NCBI GenBank assembly: GCA_902801755.1
Contig: CADCJM010000041.1
Location: 1 to 33,527 of the forward strand
Direction: 5' to 3'
DNA length: 33,527 nt
From: Oscillospiraceae bacterium
GTDB lineage: Bacteria > Bacillota > Clostridia > Saccharofermentanales > Saccharofermentanaceae
A program made the position numbers and the translations under genes. The notes beneath the pieces are model-generated. The model ran no database searches. It saw only the letters and a program-made list of their open reading frames with translations, and was not told the DNA's origin. Positions 7,149 to 15,291 of this stretch are shown here, in pieces; position 1 is the first letter of the stretch; each line of letters begins with the position of its first letter.

Positions 7149-8633
7149 ATGTTTAAGATCGGTTTTTCCAATGACAAATATGTAGAGCTGCAGAGCCAGC
7201 ATATCAGGGAGCGTGTCGACAAGTTCGGCGGCAAGCTCTATCTCGAATTCGGCGGCAAGCTTTTCGACGATTACCACGCATCAAGAGTATTGCCCGGCTT
7301 CGAACCTGACAGCAAGATCAGAATGCTCAAGGCCCTTTCCGAAGACGCCGAGATCGTTATCGCCATCAATGCTGATGCCATTGAGAAGAACAAGAGAAGA
7401 GGAGACTTGGGCATCACTTACGACCAGGAAGTTCTCCGCCTGATCGATGCTTTCACAGAGTTCGGACTCATGGTCGGAAGCGTTGTAATCACACAGTTTG
7501 CTGGTCAGCCTCTTGCAGAGAAGTTCGAAGCAAGATTAAGAGGCCTTGGCGTTAAGTCTTACAGACACTATCCTATCGCAGGATATCCTTCAGATATTCC
7601 GCTTATCGTAAGCGAAGACGGCTACGGCAAGAACGATTATATCGAGACATCAAGAAAGCTCGTTGTCGTTACGGCACCCGGCCCGGGTTCCGGAAAGATG
7701 GCTACATGCCTTTCCCAGCTTTATCACGAGAATAAGCGCGGCATCAAGGCAGGCTATGCTAAGTTTGAGACATTCCCTATCTGGTCGATCCCTTTGCAGC
7801 ACCCTGTAAACGTTGCTTATGAGGCAGCCACAGCAGACCTGGCTGACGTCAACATGATCGATCCTTTCCACCTTGAAGCTTACGGAAAGACAACAGTCAA
7901 CTACAACAGAGACGTTGAGATCTTCCCTGTAGTTAATGCTATTTTCGAGAAGATCTACGGCGAGAGCCCTTACAAGTCACCCACGGACATGGGCGTTAAC
8001 ATGGCCGGCTTTGCCATTGTTGACGATGAGGCCTGCCAGGACGCTTCCAGACAGGAGATCATCAGAAGATACTATGAGGCCAAGATGGCAACACGTGCCG
8101 GCAATTCCGACGGTTCTGACGTTACCAAGATCGAGTTCCTCATGAAGAAGTCCGGCATCGATATCTCAGACCGCCGTGTTATCGGAGCTGCACTGGTACG
8201 CGCCGAATCCACAGGTGCTCCCGCGGTTGCATTGGAGCTCCCTGACGGACAGATAGTTACGGGAAAGACAACGCCGCTTTTGGGACCTGCTTCAGCTGCA
8301 CTTCTTAATGCGCTTAAGGTCCTTGCAGGAATCTCCCACGACATCCCTTTGATCTCACCCAATGTTATCGAGCCTATCTCCGATCTTAAGATCAACCACT
8401 TAGGCAACCATAACCCCAGACTTCATACGGACGAAGTTCTTATTGCGCTTGCTATCAGTGCTGCCACCAACCCGGTTGCAGAACTCGCTATGCAGCAGAT
8501 CGGCAATCTCGTTAACAGCGATGCTCACTCCACGACCATGATGAGCTCCGTTGACATCAATATGTTCCACAAGCTTGGCATCAACCTCACATGTGAGCCT
8601 GTTTACGAGACAAAGAAGCTGTATCACAGATAA
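7149..8633 (+). CDS. DUF1846 family protein
   Basis: This protein of 494 residues has the usual full length of the DUF1846 family, which is widespread in Bacillota and Actinobacteria. The family's structure resembles P-loop and nucleotide-processing folds, but no reaction has been settled. A conserved GPGSGK loop ([20 protein letters not shown], near residue 180) looks like a phosphate-binding loop. The C-terminal part has the conserved [17 protein letters not shown] stretch. It has its own -10 box and a strong terminator, so it is likely monocistronic. It is highly expressed judging by its regular codon use. Function is not known to me. Confidence 0.85.
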   Translation: MFKIGFSNDKYVELQSQHIRERVDKFGGKLYLEFGGKLFDDYHASRVLPGFEPDSKIRMLKALSEDAEIVIAINADAIEKNKRRGDLGITYDQEVLRLIDAFTEFGLMVGSVVITQFAGQPLAEKFEARLRGLGVKSYRHYPIAGYPSDIPLIVSEDGYGKNDYIETSRKLVVVTAPGPGSGKMATCLSQLYHENKRGIKAGYAKFETFPIWSIPLQHPVNVAYEAATADLADVNMIDPFHLEAYGKTTVNYNRDVEIFPVVNAIFEKIYGESPYKSPTDMGVNMAGFAIVDDEACQDASRQEIIRRYYEAKMATRAGNSDGSDVTKIEFLMKKSGIDISDRRVIGAALVRAESTGAPAVALELPDGQIVTGKTTPLLGPASAALLNALKVLAGISHDIPLISPNVIEPISDLKINHLGNHNPRLHTDEVLIALAISAATNPVAELAMQQIGNLVNSDAHSTTMMSSVDINMFHKLGINLTCEPVYETKKLYHR

Positions 8634-8658
8634 TTTGAGTTATTTGTTTTTTGACTAT

Positions 8659-8686
8659 AAAAGCTGCCTTTCAAGGGCAGCTTTTT
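8659..8686 (+). terminator. Rho-independent terminator after the DUF1846 gene
   Basis: The stem AAGCTGCC / GGCAGCTT (8661-8668 with 8676-8683) with a short loop is flanked by AA on the left and a T run on the right. Confidence 0.9.
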
Positions 8687-8747
8687 AGTTTGGAGAAGAG
8701 GCTCCCGCGGGAAGGGACCATTTTTTGACTTTTCCTGATTTTCCCTG

Positions 8748-8776
8748 TTGACAAACGGCCGGATCAGTAAGATAAT
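8748..8776 (+). promoter_or_regulatory. Sigma-A promoter of the ctsR operon
   Basis: A perfect -35 TTGACA (8748-8753) and GATAAT (8771-8776) are 17 bp apart, immediately upstream of the CtsR box. A TATAAT at 8830-8835 downstream could be a second, weaker start. Confidence 0.85.
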
Positions 8777-8782
8777 CTCATT

Positions 8783-8810
8783 AGTCAAAGAAAGTCAAAG
8801 TCAAAGTCAG
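8783..8810 (+). promoter_or_regulatory. CtsR operator (heptad direct repeat) with extra half-sites
   Basis: AGTCAAAGAAAGTCAAA (8783-8799) is an exact match to the CtsR consensus RGTCAAANANRGTCAAA. It sits over the predicted transcription start, giving autorepression of the operon. The GTCAAA core then recurs at 6-bp spacing (GTCAAAGTCA, 8800-8809), which may provide extra or overlapping sites. Confidence 0.93.
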
Positions 8811-8863
8811 GAAAGAGCAAAGTCGAAAATATAATCACGATAAAGCGGAAGGAGGACGATCTT

Positions 8864-9325
8864 GTGGCAAGACTTGTTGATGTAATTGAACAGATGATCA
8901 AGGAGATGGTCGACGAGAATGACGGTACAGCTACTATCTGCAGAAGCCAGCTGGCAGAGCAGGCGAACTGTGTGCCCTCTCAGATCACATATGTGCTGTC
9001 TACAAGGTTTTCGGGCGGAAGCGGATATATAGTCGAGAGCAGAAGGGGCGGCGGCGGACAGATCACCATTACGAGGGTAAATCATGTCGGACCGGCTGAG
9101 TACCTTAAGGCTGTGATCGACAGCGTGGGCGACGACCTGTCACAGCAGCAGGCAAAGAACCTTCTGACCAACGCGGTTACCGTCGGAGCCATGACCTCCA
9201 AGGAAGGCACGGCGATAATGGCGGCTGTATCAGACAGGGCTCTTGCGAGAGTTGACTCGGATATCAGATCAGTCCTGAGAGCAGATATATTCAAGCATGC
9301 ATTGCTCGGACTGATGGTAACTTGA
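8864..9325 (+). CDS. ctsR: CtsR, transcriptional repressor of class III heat-shock genes
   Basis: This 153-residue dimeric DNA-binding protein represses clp genes by binding heptad repeats and loses DNA affinity at high temperature. Residues 1-70 are the winged helix-turn-helix (SQLAEQANCVPSQITYVLSTRF), with the glycine-rich wing RRGGGG that acts as the thermosensing loop and contacts DNA. The C-terminal helical domain follows. Length equals the usual 150-155. The start is GTG at 8864 behind a strong AAGGAGG. The operator immediately upstream shows that it regulates its own operon. mcsA follows after 28 nt. Confidence 0.96.
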   Translation: MARLVDVIEQMIKEMVDENDGTATICRSQLAEQANCVPSQITYVLSTRFSGGSGYIVESRRGGGGQITITRVNHVGPAEYLKAVIDSVGDDLSQQQAKNLLTNAVTVGAMTSKEGTAIMAAVSDRALARVDSDIRSVLRADIFKHALLGLMVT

Positions 9326-9353
9326 AATAAGGGATACAAAAGGAGAAAAATCT

Positions 9354-10022
9354 ATGAGATGTGAAAGATGCGGTAAGGAACTTACCAACAGGATAATAAA
9401 GATAAACGGTGTCACGTACTGCGAGAACTGCGCGAGGCTCATGGGCTATGACAGGTTCTTAAATGATCCGGCAGACTTTCTGGGCAATCCGTTCTCGCAG
9501 TTAGATGAGATCGCTTCATCTCTCATGCAGATGAATGAGCTCGACTTCGGCAACAGCACCCTCACATGCCCCAAGTGCGGCATGACTTTAAGGGAGTTTG
9601 AGACCGAGGGCCGCGTAGGCTGCATCGAGTGCTACAACACCTTTAATAACAACATCGTACGAGAGATGTTCAAGCAGCAGGGCAACAGCGAATACGCAGG
9701 CCGTCTCCCCGCACAGTCCGCAGATACTGATGCAGAGACCAGCGATGTTCCGCAGACAAAGAAGGCCGCAGCTTCCAAGACGATCGAGATGGAGATCCCG
9801 GAGAAAGCTGAAGAGCCCGTTAAGGAGACGAAGGCACCTGCTGCTAAATCCGGCAAGGGCGGCCTCACATTAGACCAGCTCATGAAGGCAGATCTGGGCA
9901 TGTTGTCCGACGAAGATCTCGAGAAGGGTATCAAAGTCGCAGCTGAAGCCGAGGAATACAAGCTCGCTTCAAGACTCAGAGATGAACTCAAGGGCAGAAA
10001 GGAAGGTGGAGACAATGTCTGA
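9354..10022 (+). CDS. mcsA: McsA, zinc-finger partner of McsB with UVR domain
   Basis: McsA is the zinc-binding adaptor that activates the McsB kinase and helps control CtsR and ClpC. The protein has four CxxC pairs (CERC, CENC, CPKC and CIEC, the first at residues 3-6), a flexible Ala/Lys/Glu/Pro linker at about 120-165, and a C-terminal UVR motif (SDEDLEKGIKVAAEAEEYKLA). At 222 residues it is longer than the B. subtilis protein (about 185), mainly in the linker. It has an AAAGGAG ribosome site. Its last 8 nt overlap the start of mcsB, so the two are translationally coupled. Confidence 0.93.
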   Translation: MRCERCGKELTNRIIKINGVTYCENCARLMGYDRFLNDPADFLGNPFSQLDEIASSLMQMNELDFGNSTLTCPKCGMTLREFETEGRVGCIECYNTFNNNIVREMFKQQGNSEYAGRLPAQSADTDAETSDVPQTKKAAASKTIEMEIPEKAEEPVKETKAPAAKSGKGGLTLDQLMKADLGMLSDEDLEKGIKVAAEAEEYKLASRLRDELKGRKEGGDNV

Positions 10023-11040
10023 ATGGTATATGAATGAGGGTAAAGATAACGACGTTGTTCTTTCCACAAAGGCGTGCATAGTACGTAATATCAAGGGCTA
10101 CAACTTCATGCCCAGACTGGACGACAAGGAGTGCAAGAGCCTTTTAGAGACGATAGACAAAGCAATCGATAAGAACAAATACACCGGCGGATGCGCAGCT
10201 GATTTTGATAAGCAGACGATCTTAAGACTTACAAGGCTTCAGATATTGGGACGCGAATCAAACCAGATGGCAACTCCCGAGAGAAAGGCATTCTACTATA
10301 ACGATGACGTCAGCCTTTCCATCGCCGTCGGAAGTGGTGAGCACCTGACAGTCAAGGCAATGGCTGCTGGCCACGACATAAGCGTTTATAAGCAGGCTGA
10401 AAAGGAAGCGTTGGATCTCGAGAGCAAGCTCGACATCGCGTTCTCGGAAAACTACGGATTCCTTACTTCACACGTAAGACTTGCAGGCACAGGACTTAAG
10501 ATCCTTTACACAGTATCGCTTCCGGCGATCTCAAAGACCGAAGGCGGCATTGCAGCTCTTACACAGCGTGTAAGCCAGTACGAATGGGCGATCTACCCGT
10601 TCGCGGAAAGAGGCGAGATCGCTGATTCTGACGTATATATCATTTCGAGCGTCAACACATTGGGCGTTACGGAAGATGAAGTATTAAAGAAAGGCGAGAT
10701 GCTTATAGCCGATGTCATCAAGGCGGAAAGAGCATTAAGGGAAGAGATAGCCACGAGCAAGAAGGACCAGTCAGAAGATATCTACGGCAGATCCTACGGC
10801 ACATTGAAGTATGCCGGCATGATCTCCAGGTCAGAAGCTCTTCAGGCTCTGGGGTGGCTCAGACTCTATCACGAATACGATGATTCAGGCGACATAAAGG
10901 TCTCCTGCAACACGATCAATAAACTTACGATGGATATCCTCTGGGAACCGGACGCTCCGTCAAAGAAATCAAGCCAGAGCGCCGCTTCACAGAAGTACAG
11001 GGCACAAGGAATCAAGAAGATACTGAAAGGGGATGATTAA
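10015..11040 (+). CDS. mcsB: McsB-like protein, predicted inactive protein-arginine kinase
   Basis: By position and overall sequence this is McsB, which phosphorylates arginines on CtsR and on ClpC substrates. Shared stretches include DVVLSTK, YGFLTS, LAGTGL, TLGVTEDEV and RSYGTLKYAG. Against the B. subtilis protein as I remember it, key residues are gone. The SSRIRLARN nucleotide site is STKACIVRN; the NEEDH loop is GSGEH; TSCPTN is TSHVRL, losing the catalytic cysteine; RASVM is KILYT; and the RGIYGEG glutamate loop has become PFAERGE. The phosphoarginine-binding C-terminus is also reduced, and length is 341 against about 363. It probably cannot transfer phosphate and may act as a scaffold with McsA. 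The ATG at 10015 overlaps mcsA; an earlier in-frame ATG (9982) lies inside it. Confidence 0.85.
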   Translation: MSEWYMNEGKDNDVVLSTKACIVRNIKGYNFMPRLDDKECKSLLETIDKAIDKNKYTGGCAADFDKQTILRLTRLQILGRESNQMATPERKAFYYNDDVSLSIAVGSGEHLTVKAMAAGHDISVYKQAEKEALDLESKLDIAFSENYGFLTSHVRLAGTGLKILYTVSLPAISKTEGGIAALTQRVSQYEWAIYPFAERGEIADSDVYIISSVNTLGVTEDEVLKKGEMLIADVIKAERALREEIATSKKDQSEDIYGRSYGTLKYAGMISRSEALQALGWLRLYHEYDDSGDIKVSCNTINKLTMDILWEPDAPSKKSSQSAASQKYRAQGIKKILKGDD

Positions 11041-11041
11041 T

Positions 11042-13720
11042 ATGAGAATTACTGAAGATACAGCTAAAGTGCTCGCGGTATCGAGCCTTATAGCGGAAGA
11101 AAGACATACATCACTTATAAGGGACACGATCCTTTTCGCAGCACTCTGCGTAACAGACACACCTGCAAAGGAGATCCTGTCCGAGAACGTTCCCGACATG
11201 TCGCTCATATTAGAGCGCCTCGGTGTCGAGGGCGAATACGATCTCGACAATAATGCGGTCAAGATGCTTGCAGACAGGGCATTCCAGACACTCCGTATCG
11301 ATGTCAGAAGGATCTTCTCCAACGCTTCGGATCTGTCCAGGAGAACGGGCTTTAACGGTGCCGTAAATCCTGAACATCTCCTGTTCGTAATCATGTCCCG
11401 TAAAGTATCCAACCACCCTGAGATCTTCAACTGCCTTGAGGCAGCAGGCTGCGATCTTGAGGGCATGAGATCTGCGATCATAAACGTATTTAATGAACAG
11501 GCAGAAGCTGCAAGAGCTGAGAAGAACGGCTTCGGCGATATCGGTCCTGACAGCTCCGACAGTGCTGACAGCGAGCCCTCCCAGGGTGTAAGAAAGACAG
11601 CCGGCAAATCCGGCAAGTCCGGCCATAAGACACTTGATAAGTACGGCAAGAACTTAACAGAGCTTGCCAAGCAGGGCAAGATCGATCCTGTAATTGGACG
11701 TGAGGAAGAGATCTCCCGTGTTATGCAGATCCTTATCCGCCGCACAAAGAACAATCCCTGCCTCGTAGGCGACCCTGGTGTAGGTAAGACTGCGATCGCA
11801 GAAGGCCTCGCATTGAAGATCGCTGAGAATAACGTTCCTGACGTTATCAAGGGCAAGATCGTATACAGCATGGAGATGGGTTCTATGGTAGCCGGCTCCA
11901 AGTACAGAGGCGAGTTCGAGGAGCGTATCAAGAATATGCTCGACGAAGCGGTTGCAGATCCTAACGTCATCCTCTTCATCGATGAGATCCACACTCTTGT
12001 AGGTGCAGGCGATACTTCCGGCGGTTCCATGGATGCAGCTAACATCATGAAGCCTCTTCTTACAAAGAACGAGCTCCAGATCATCGGCGCCACAACGCTT
12101 GATGAATATTCCAAGTTCATAGAGAAGGACCATGCTCTTGAGAGAAGATTCCAGAAGGTCCTTGTTGAAGAGCCCTCCATCGAGGATGCGATCGCGATCA
12201 TGAAAGGTCTTCGCCCGAAGTACGAAGAGCACCACAAGATCCACATTCCTGATGATGTTTTAGAGCAGTCCGTAAGACTTTCTGCAAGATATGTATCTGA
12301 CAGATTCCTTCCGGATAAGGCTATCGACTTAGTCGATGAGGCTGCAGCTGCAAAGCGCATCAACTACGCTGATTCCAAGGTCAGGAATGAACTCGAAAAG
12401 AAGATCGAAGAGATCAAGGACAAGAAGAAGGCTGCTGTCGACGCACAGGATTTTGAAGCTGCACAGACTCTTAAAGAAGAAGAGGAAAAGCTGGGCGAGA
12501 GACTCTCACTCCTCCAGGACAAGGTCAAGCCCGATAAGGACGGCTTTACAGGAACTCTTACTGTTGATGATGTGGCTGTTGTCCTTGCAAAGTGGACAGG
12601 CATTCCCACAACAAAGATCACCGAATCTGACGCCGACAAGCTCAAGAACCTTGAGTCTGAACTCGAGAAGAGAGTAGTAGGCCAGGACGAGGCTGTTCAC
12701 GCTATCGCGAAGGCTATCCGCAGAGGCAGACTGGGCCTTAAGGACGAGAAGAGACCTTCCGGTTCATTCATCTTCCTCGGCACAACAGGTGTAGGTAAGA
12801 CAGAGCTTGCAAAGGCACTTGCCGAAGTCATGTTCGGCAACGAGAGCGCTCTTGTAAGAGTCGATATGTCCGAATATATGGAGAAGCACGACGTCTCAAG
12901 ACTTATCGGTGCGCCTCCGGGATATGTCGGATACGATGAGGGCGGCCAGCTCACTGAAGCTGTCAGAAGACATCCTTATTCAGTCGTTCTTTTCGATGAG
13001 ATCGAAAAGGCACACCCTGAGATCTTTAACACGATGCTCCAGGTATTGGACGACGGACGTCTTACAGACGGCCACGGCAGAACGGTCGACTTCAGAAATA
13101 CGATCATCATTATGACTTCCAACATCGGCGCGAGAATGCTTGTCGGAAGCGAAGGCAGAAAGATCGGATTCTCCGTTGAAGACGACAGCGACAAGGATGA
13201 ACTCTCCAGAGAAGGCCTTTACGGCGGCAAGTCTTACGACGAGGCTAAGAAGGTCGTAATCGATGAGCTCAAGAAGACATTCACTCCTGAATTCGTTAAC
13301 CGTGTGGACGACATCATCTTCTTCCGTATGCTCGGCAAGGATTCGCTCATCAAGATCGTTGATATTCTTATGAAGCAGGTTGGCAAGAGGATCAGGGATC
13401 TCGGCATGGAGATCGAGCTTACAGACAGCGCGAAAGAACTCCTCGCCAAGAAGGGTTACGATCCGCAGTATGGTGCAAGACCTCTCAGAAGAGTCATTAC
13501 TTCCATGGTCGAGGACCGTTTCTCCGAAGCAATGCTCGACGGTATCGTAAAGCCCGGACACCTTGCGATCATCGATGCTGTAGAGACCACGGATCCTGAT
13601 GCGCTTCTTGCCCAGGGCAGTGCTGCAGAGGACGGAAAAGTCATCGTTATCAGGGATGGCGGAGAGCTTGAAATATCAAGCAATTCTGTTATTCAGGAAA
13701 CAGCAGGCACAGCGCTCTGA
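11042..13720 (+). CDS. clpC: ClpC, AAA+ unfoldase of the ClpCP protease
   Basis: ClpC is an ATP-driven unfoldase that feeds proteins to ClpP. The 892-residue protein has an N-terminal repeat domain (about 1-150), a linker rich in Ser, Gly and Lys, AAA domain 1 with Walker A GDPGVGKT at 243 and Walker B VILFIDEIH, and a coiled-coil M domain with UVR-like sequence around 455-490. AAA domain 2 follows, with Walker A GTTGVGKT at 580 and VVLFDEIEKAHPE. It is longer than the B. subtilis protein (about 810), with an acidic insertion near residues 715-735 and a C-terminal extension. I chose ATG 11042, behind AAAGGGG, over the in-frame ATG 11033 inside mcsB. It is the last gene of the CtsR-controlled operon; no terminator is evident. 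Confidence 0.95.
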   Translation: MRITEDTAKVLAVSSLIAEERHTSLIRDTILFAALCVTDTPAKEILSENVPDMSLILERLGVEGEYDLDNNAVKMLADRAFQTLRIDVRRIFSNASDLSRRTGFNGAVNPEHLLFVIMSRKVSNHPEIFNCLEAAGCDLEGMRSAIINVFNEQAEAARAEKNGFGDIGPDSSDSADSEPSQGVRKTAGKSGKSGHKTLDKYGKNLTELAKQGKIDPVIGREEEISRVMQILIRRTKNNPCLVGDPGVGKTAIAEGLALKIAENNVPDVIKGKIVYSMEMGSMVAGSKYRGEFEERIKNMLDEAVADPNVILFIDEIHTLVGAGDTSGGSMDAANIMKPLLTKNELQIIGATTLDEYSKFIEKDHALERRFQKVLVEEPSIEDAIAIMKGLRPKYEEHHKIHIPDDVLEQSVRLSARYVSDRFLPDKAIDLVDEAAAAKRINYADSKVRNELEKKIEEIKDKKKAAVDAQDFEAAQTLKEEEEKLGERLSLLQDKVKPDKDGFTGTLTVDDVAVVLAKWTGIPTTKITESDADKLKNLESELEKRVVGQDEAVHAIAKAIRRGRLGLKDEKRPSGSFIFLGTTGVGKTELAKALAEVMFGNESALVRVDMSEYMEKHDVSRLIGAPPGYVGYDEGGQLTEAVRRHPYSVVLFDEIEKAHPEIFNTMLQVLDDGRLTDGHGRTVDFRNTIIIMTSNIGARMLVGSEGRKIGFSVEDDSDKDELSREGLYGGKSYDEAKKVVIDELKKTFTPEFVNRVDDIIFFRMLGKDSLIKIVDILMKQVGKRIRDLGMEIELTDSAKELLAKKGYDPQYGARPLRRVITSMVEDRFSEAMLDGIVKPGHLAIIDAVETTDPDALLAQGSAAEDGKVIVIRDGGELEISSNSVIQETAGTAL

Positions 13721-13727
13721 AATGTTG

Positions 13728-13733
13728 TATAAT
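13728..13733 (+). promoter_or_regulatory. -10 element between clpC and the acyltransferase gene
   Basis: TATAAT lies 8 nt after the clpC stop and 44 nt before the next start codon. No matching -35 is clear, so independent transcription of the acyltransferase is possible but not certain. Confidence 0.4.
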
Positions 13734-13777
13734 ACTCACGCTATTTCTTTTTAAAAATGGATACACGGAGTAGATAA

Positions 13778-15109
13778 ATGCAGGAAAACGTGAGCAATGC
13801 GGCTTCCCGCTCTAAAGCGCCGCGCGATTATGATATAGGATGCGAACCCAGTAAATTCTATTTTGGATTTTTAGGTTCGAGGATCATCGTGCCTCTGGTA
13901 TGCGCTTATACGCATATCAAGGTCAAGCCTGACATGGAATTCGTTAACCACGAAGGTCCTATTATCGTCATCTCCAATCACGAATCCTATCTTGATCCGA
14001 TGATCATAAACCGCCTTACAAAGGCTAGACCTGCAAACTTCGTTACCGGCGAGTTCGTATTCAGGGCACCTGCATGGGGTCACTGGTTCAAGCTCGGCGG
14101 AGCTATCCCTAAGAAGCAGTTCGTCGTTGATACGGCAGCAGTTAAGGCAATGATGCGCGTTATGAAGCGTAACGGCGTCATCATCGTCTATCCTGAGGCT
14201 ACAAGACATGTTGACGGCAAGTCCGTGGGATTCGACGACGGCGTTGCAAGACTTGCAAAGAAGGCCGGCGCTTCAGTCTATATCGCACACATCCATGGCG
14301 CATATCTTGCATGGCCCAGATGGTCAAGATCCGGAATGCGCAAGGGCAGGATCAGTGCCGAGTTCGTAAAGAAGATCTATTCTGACGAGGTCAAGGAATT
14401 ATCGATCGAGGAGCTCCAGCAGAAGATCCTCGATGCCGTTGATTACAACGAGAACGACTGGATCCGTGAGAATCCCAGAAAATACAAGAGCAGAAAGCTC
14501 GCAGCAGGCCTCCAGAACATCGCTTATGCGTGCCCGAGATGCGGCTCCGAGTATACGATGCAGTACATGAATTCCGGCAAGCACGACATGATCCAGTGCT
14601 CCAACTGCGGAAACGCTGCAAGATATCTTCCCACAGGCCTTATCGAGAAGGTCGATCCCCAGTGTGTCGTTTTCGACGACCTCCACAAGTGGACAGAGTG
14701 GGAGAGGGGCCTTATCGAAGAGCAGCTTAAGGCAGGCGGCTTCAAGATGGAGATGAATGCTGATCTGTTCAAGGTTTTCGACAGGTTCACGTTCGCGAAA
14801 ACAGGCAAGGGCAGGATCACCATAACTGACAAGGAGATCACTTACGTCGGAACAGACTGTCCTGCTGAGGAAGGCATCCCGTACAAGAAGGGCAAGCCGA
14901 TGAGAAAGTATAAGGACAGGACGCTCGATGCATCGGCTCCTTTCCAGACCAAGGTCTTTGAGATCGATACGATGAGAGGTCTTGTTGCTTCCTATGGCAA
15001 GCATTTCGAGATCTACGACAAGGACGGAGAGCTCTACAGATTCCATGTGGACGGACAGAAAGTTTTCAAGATCCACGAGATCGTAACGCTCCTCGGAAAA
15101 AAGAAATAA
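13778..15109 (+). CDS. PlsC-type acyltransferase fused to a zinc ribbon and a C-terminal beta-rich domain
   Basis: The N-terminal half (about 45-230) is a 1-acylglycerol-3-phosphate acyltransferase domain that would esterify lysophosphatidate or a related lipid acceptor at the membrane. The HX4D motif NHESYLD (H68, D73), the VTGEF block and the YPEATR motif (near 138) are present. A four-cysteine zinc ribbon follows (C252, C255, C274, C277). The last 150 residues are charged and strand-rich, with ITITDKEITYVG and a final block FHVDGQKVFKIHEIVTLLG that looks like a PH- or GRAM-type fold. Typical PlsC proteins are about 240 residues; this one has 443, so the C-terminal half is an added module. 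GGAG lies before the ATG. A strong terminator follows. Substrate is not predictable. Confidence 0.82.
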   Translation: MQENVSNAASRSKAPRDYDIGCEPSKFYFGFLGSRIIVPLVCAYTHIKVKPDMEFVNHEGPIIVISNHESYLDPMIINRLTKARPANFVTGEFVFRAPAWGHWFKLGGAIPKKQFVVDTAAVKAMMRVMKRNGVIIVYPEATRHVDGKSVGFDDGVARLAKKAGASVYIAHIHGAYLAWPRWSRSGMRKGRISAEFVKKIYSDEVKELSIEELQQKILDAVDYNENDWIRENPRKYKSRKLAAGLQNIAYACPRCGSEYTMQYMNSGKHDMIQCSNCGNAARYLPTGLIEKVDPQCVVFDDLHKWTEWERGLIEEQLKAGGFKMEMNADLFKVFDRFTFAKTGKGRITITDKEITYVGTDCPAEEGIPYKKGKPMRKYKDRTLDASAPFQTKVFEIDTMRGLVASYGKHFEIYDKDGELYRFHVDGQKVFKIHEIVTLLGKKK

Positions 15110-15141
15110 TTTTCACTAGAACGTTTTCAGGTAAAAAACAA

Positions 15142-15180
15142 GCGGGTTTGGCACATTATTCGCCAAACTCGCCTTTTTTA
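15142..15180 (+). terminator. Rho-independent terminator after the acyltransferase gene
   Basis: The stem GCGGGTTTGGC / GCCAAACTCGC (15142-15152 with 15162-15172, one G-U pair) is followed by six T residues. Confidence 0.92.
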
Positions 15181-15207
15181 TTGCTTTAATATATCGCGCG
15201 AAGATAG

Positions 15208-15213
15208 TATAAT
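15208..15213 (+). promoter_or_regulatory. -10 element of the pgk-tpi transcript
   Basis: TATAAT lies 79 nt before the pgk ATG, giving a leader of about 70 nt. The leader contains a short GC hairpin (CGCCG-TCC-CGGCG, about 15236-15248). The -35 is poorly defined. Confidence 0.5.
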
Positions 15214-15291
15214 TTTCGCGTTAGTAAATTAAGAGGCGCCGTCCCGGCGTTTCCCAAAAACACAAAATATGAATCAGGAGTGTGAAAATCC

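Noticed and set aside
10987-12363. A 458-codon open frame on the minus strand opposite mcsB and clpC
   Set aside because: It is antisense to clearly conserved McsB and ClpC coding sequence, has a Ser/Arg/Leu-heavy composition typical of shadow frames, and matches no recognisable protein.
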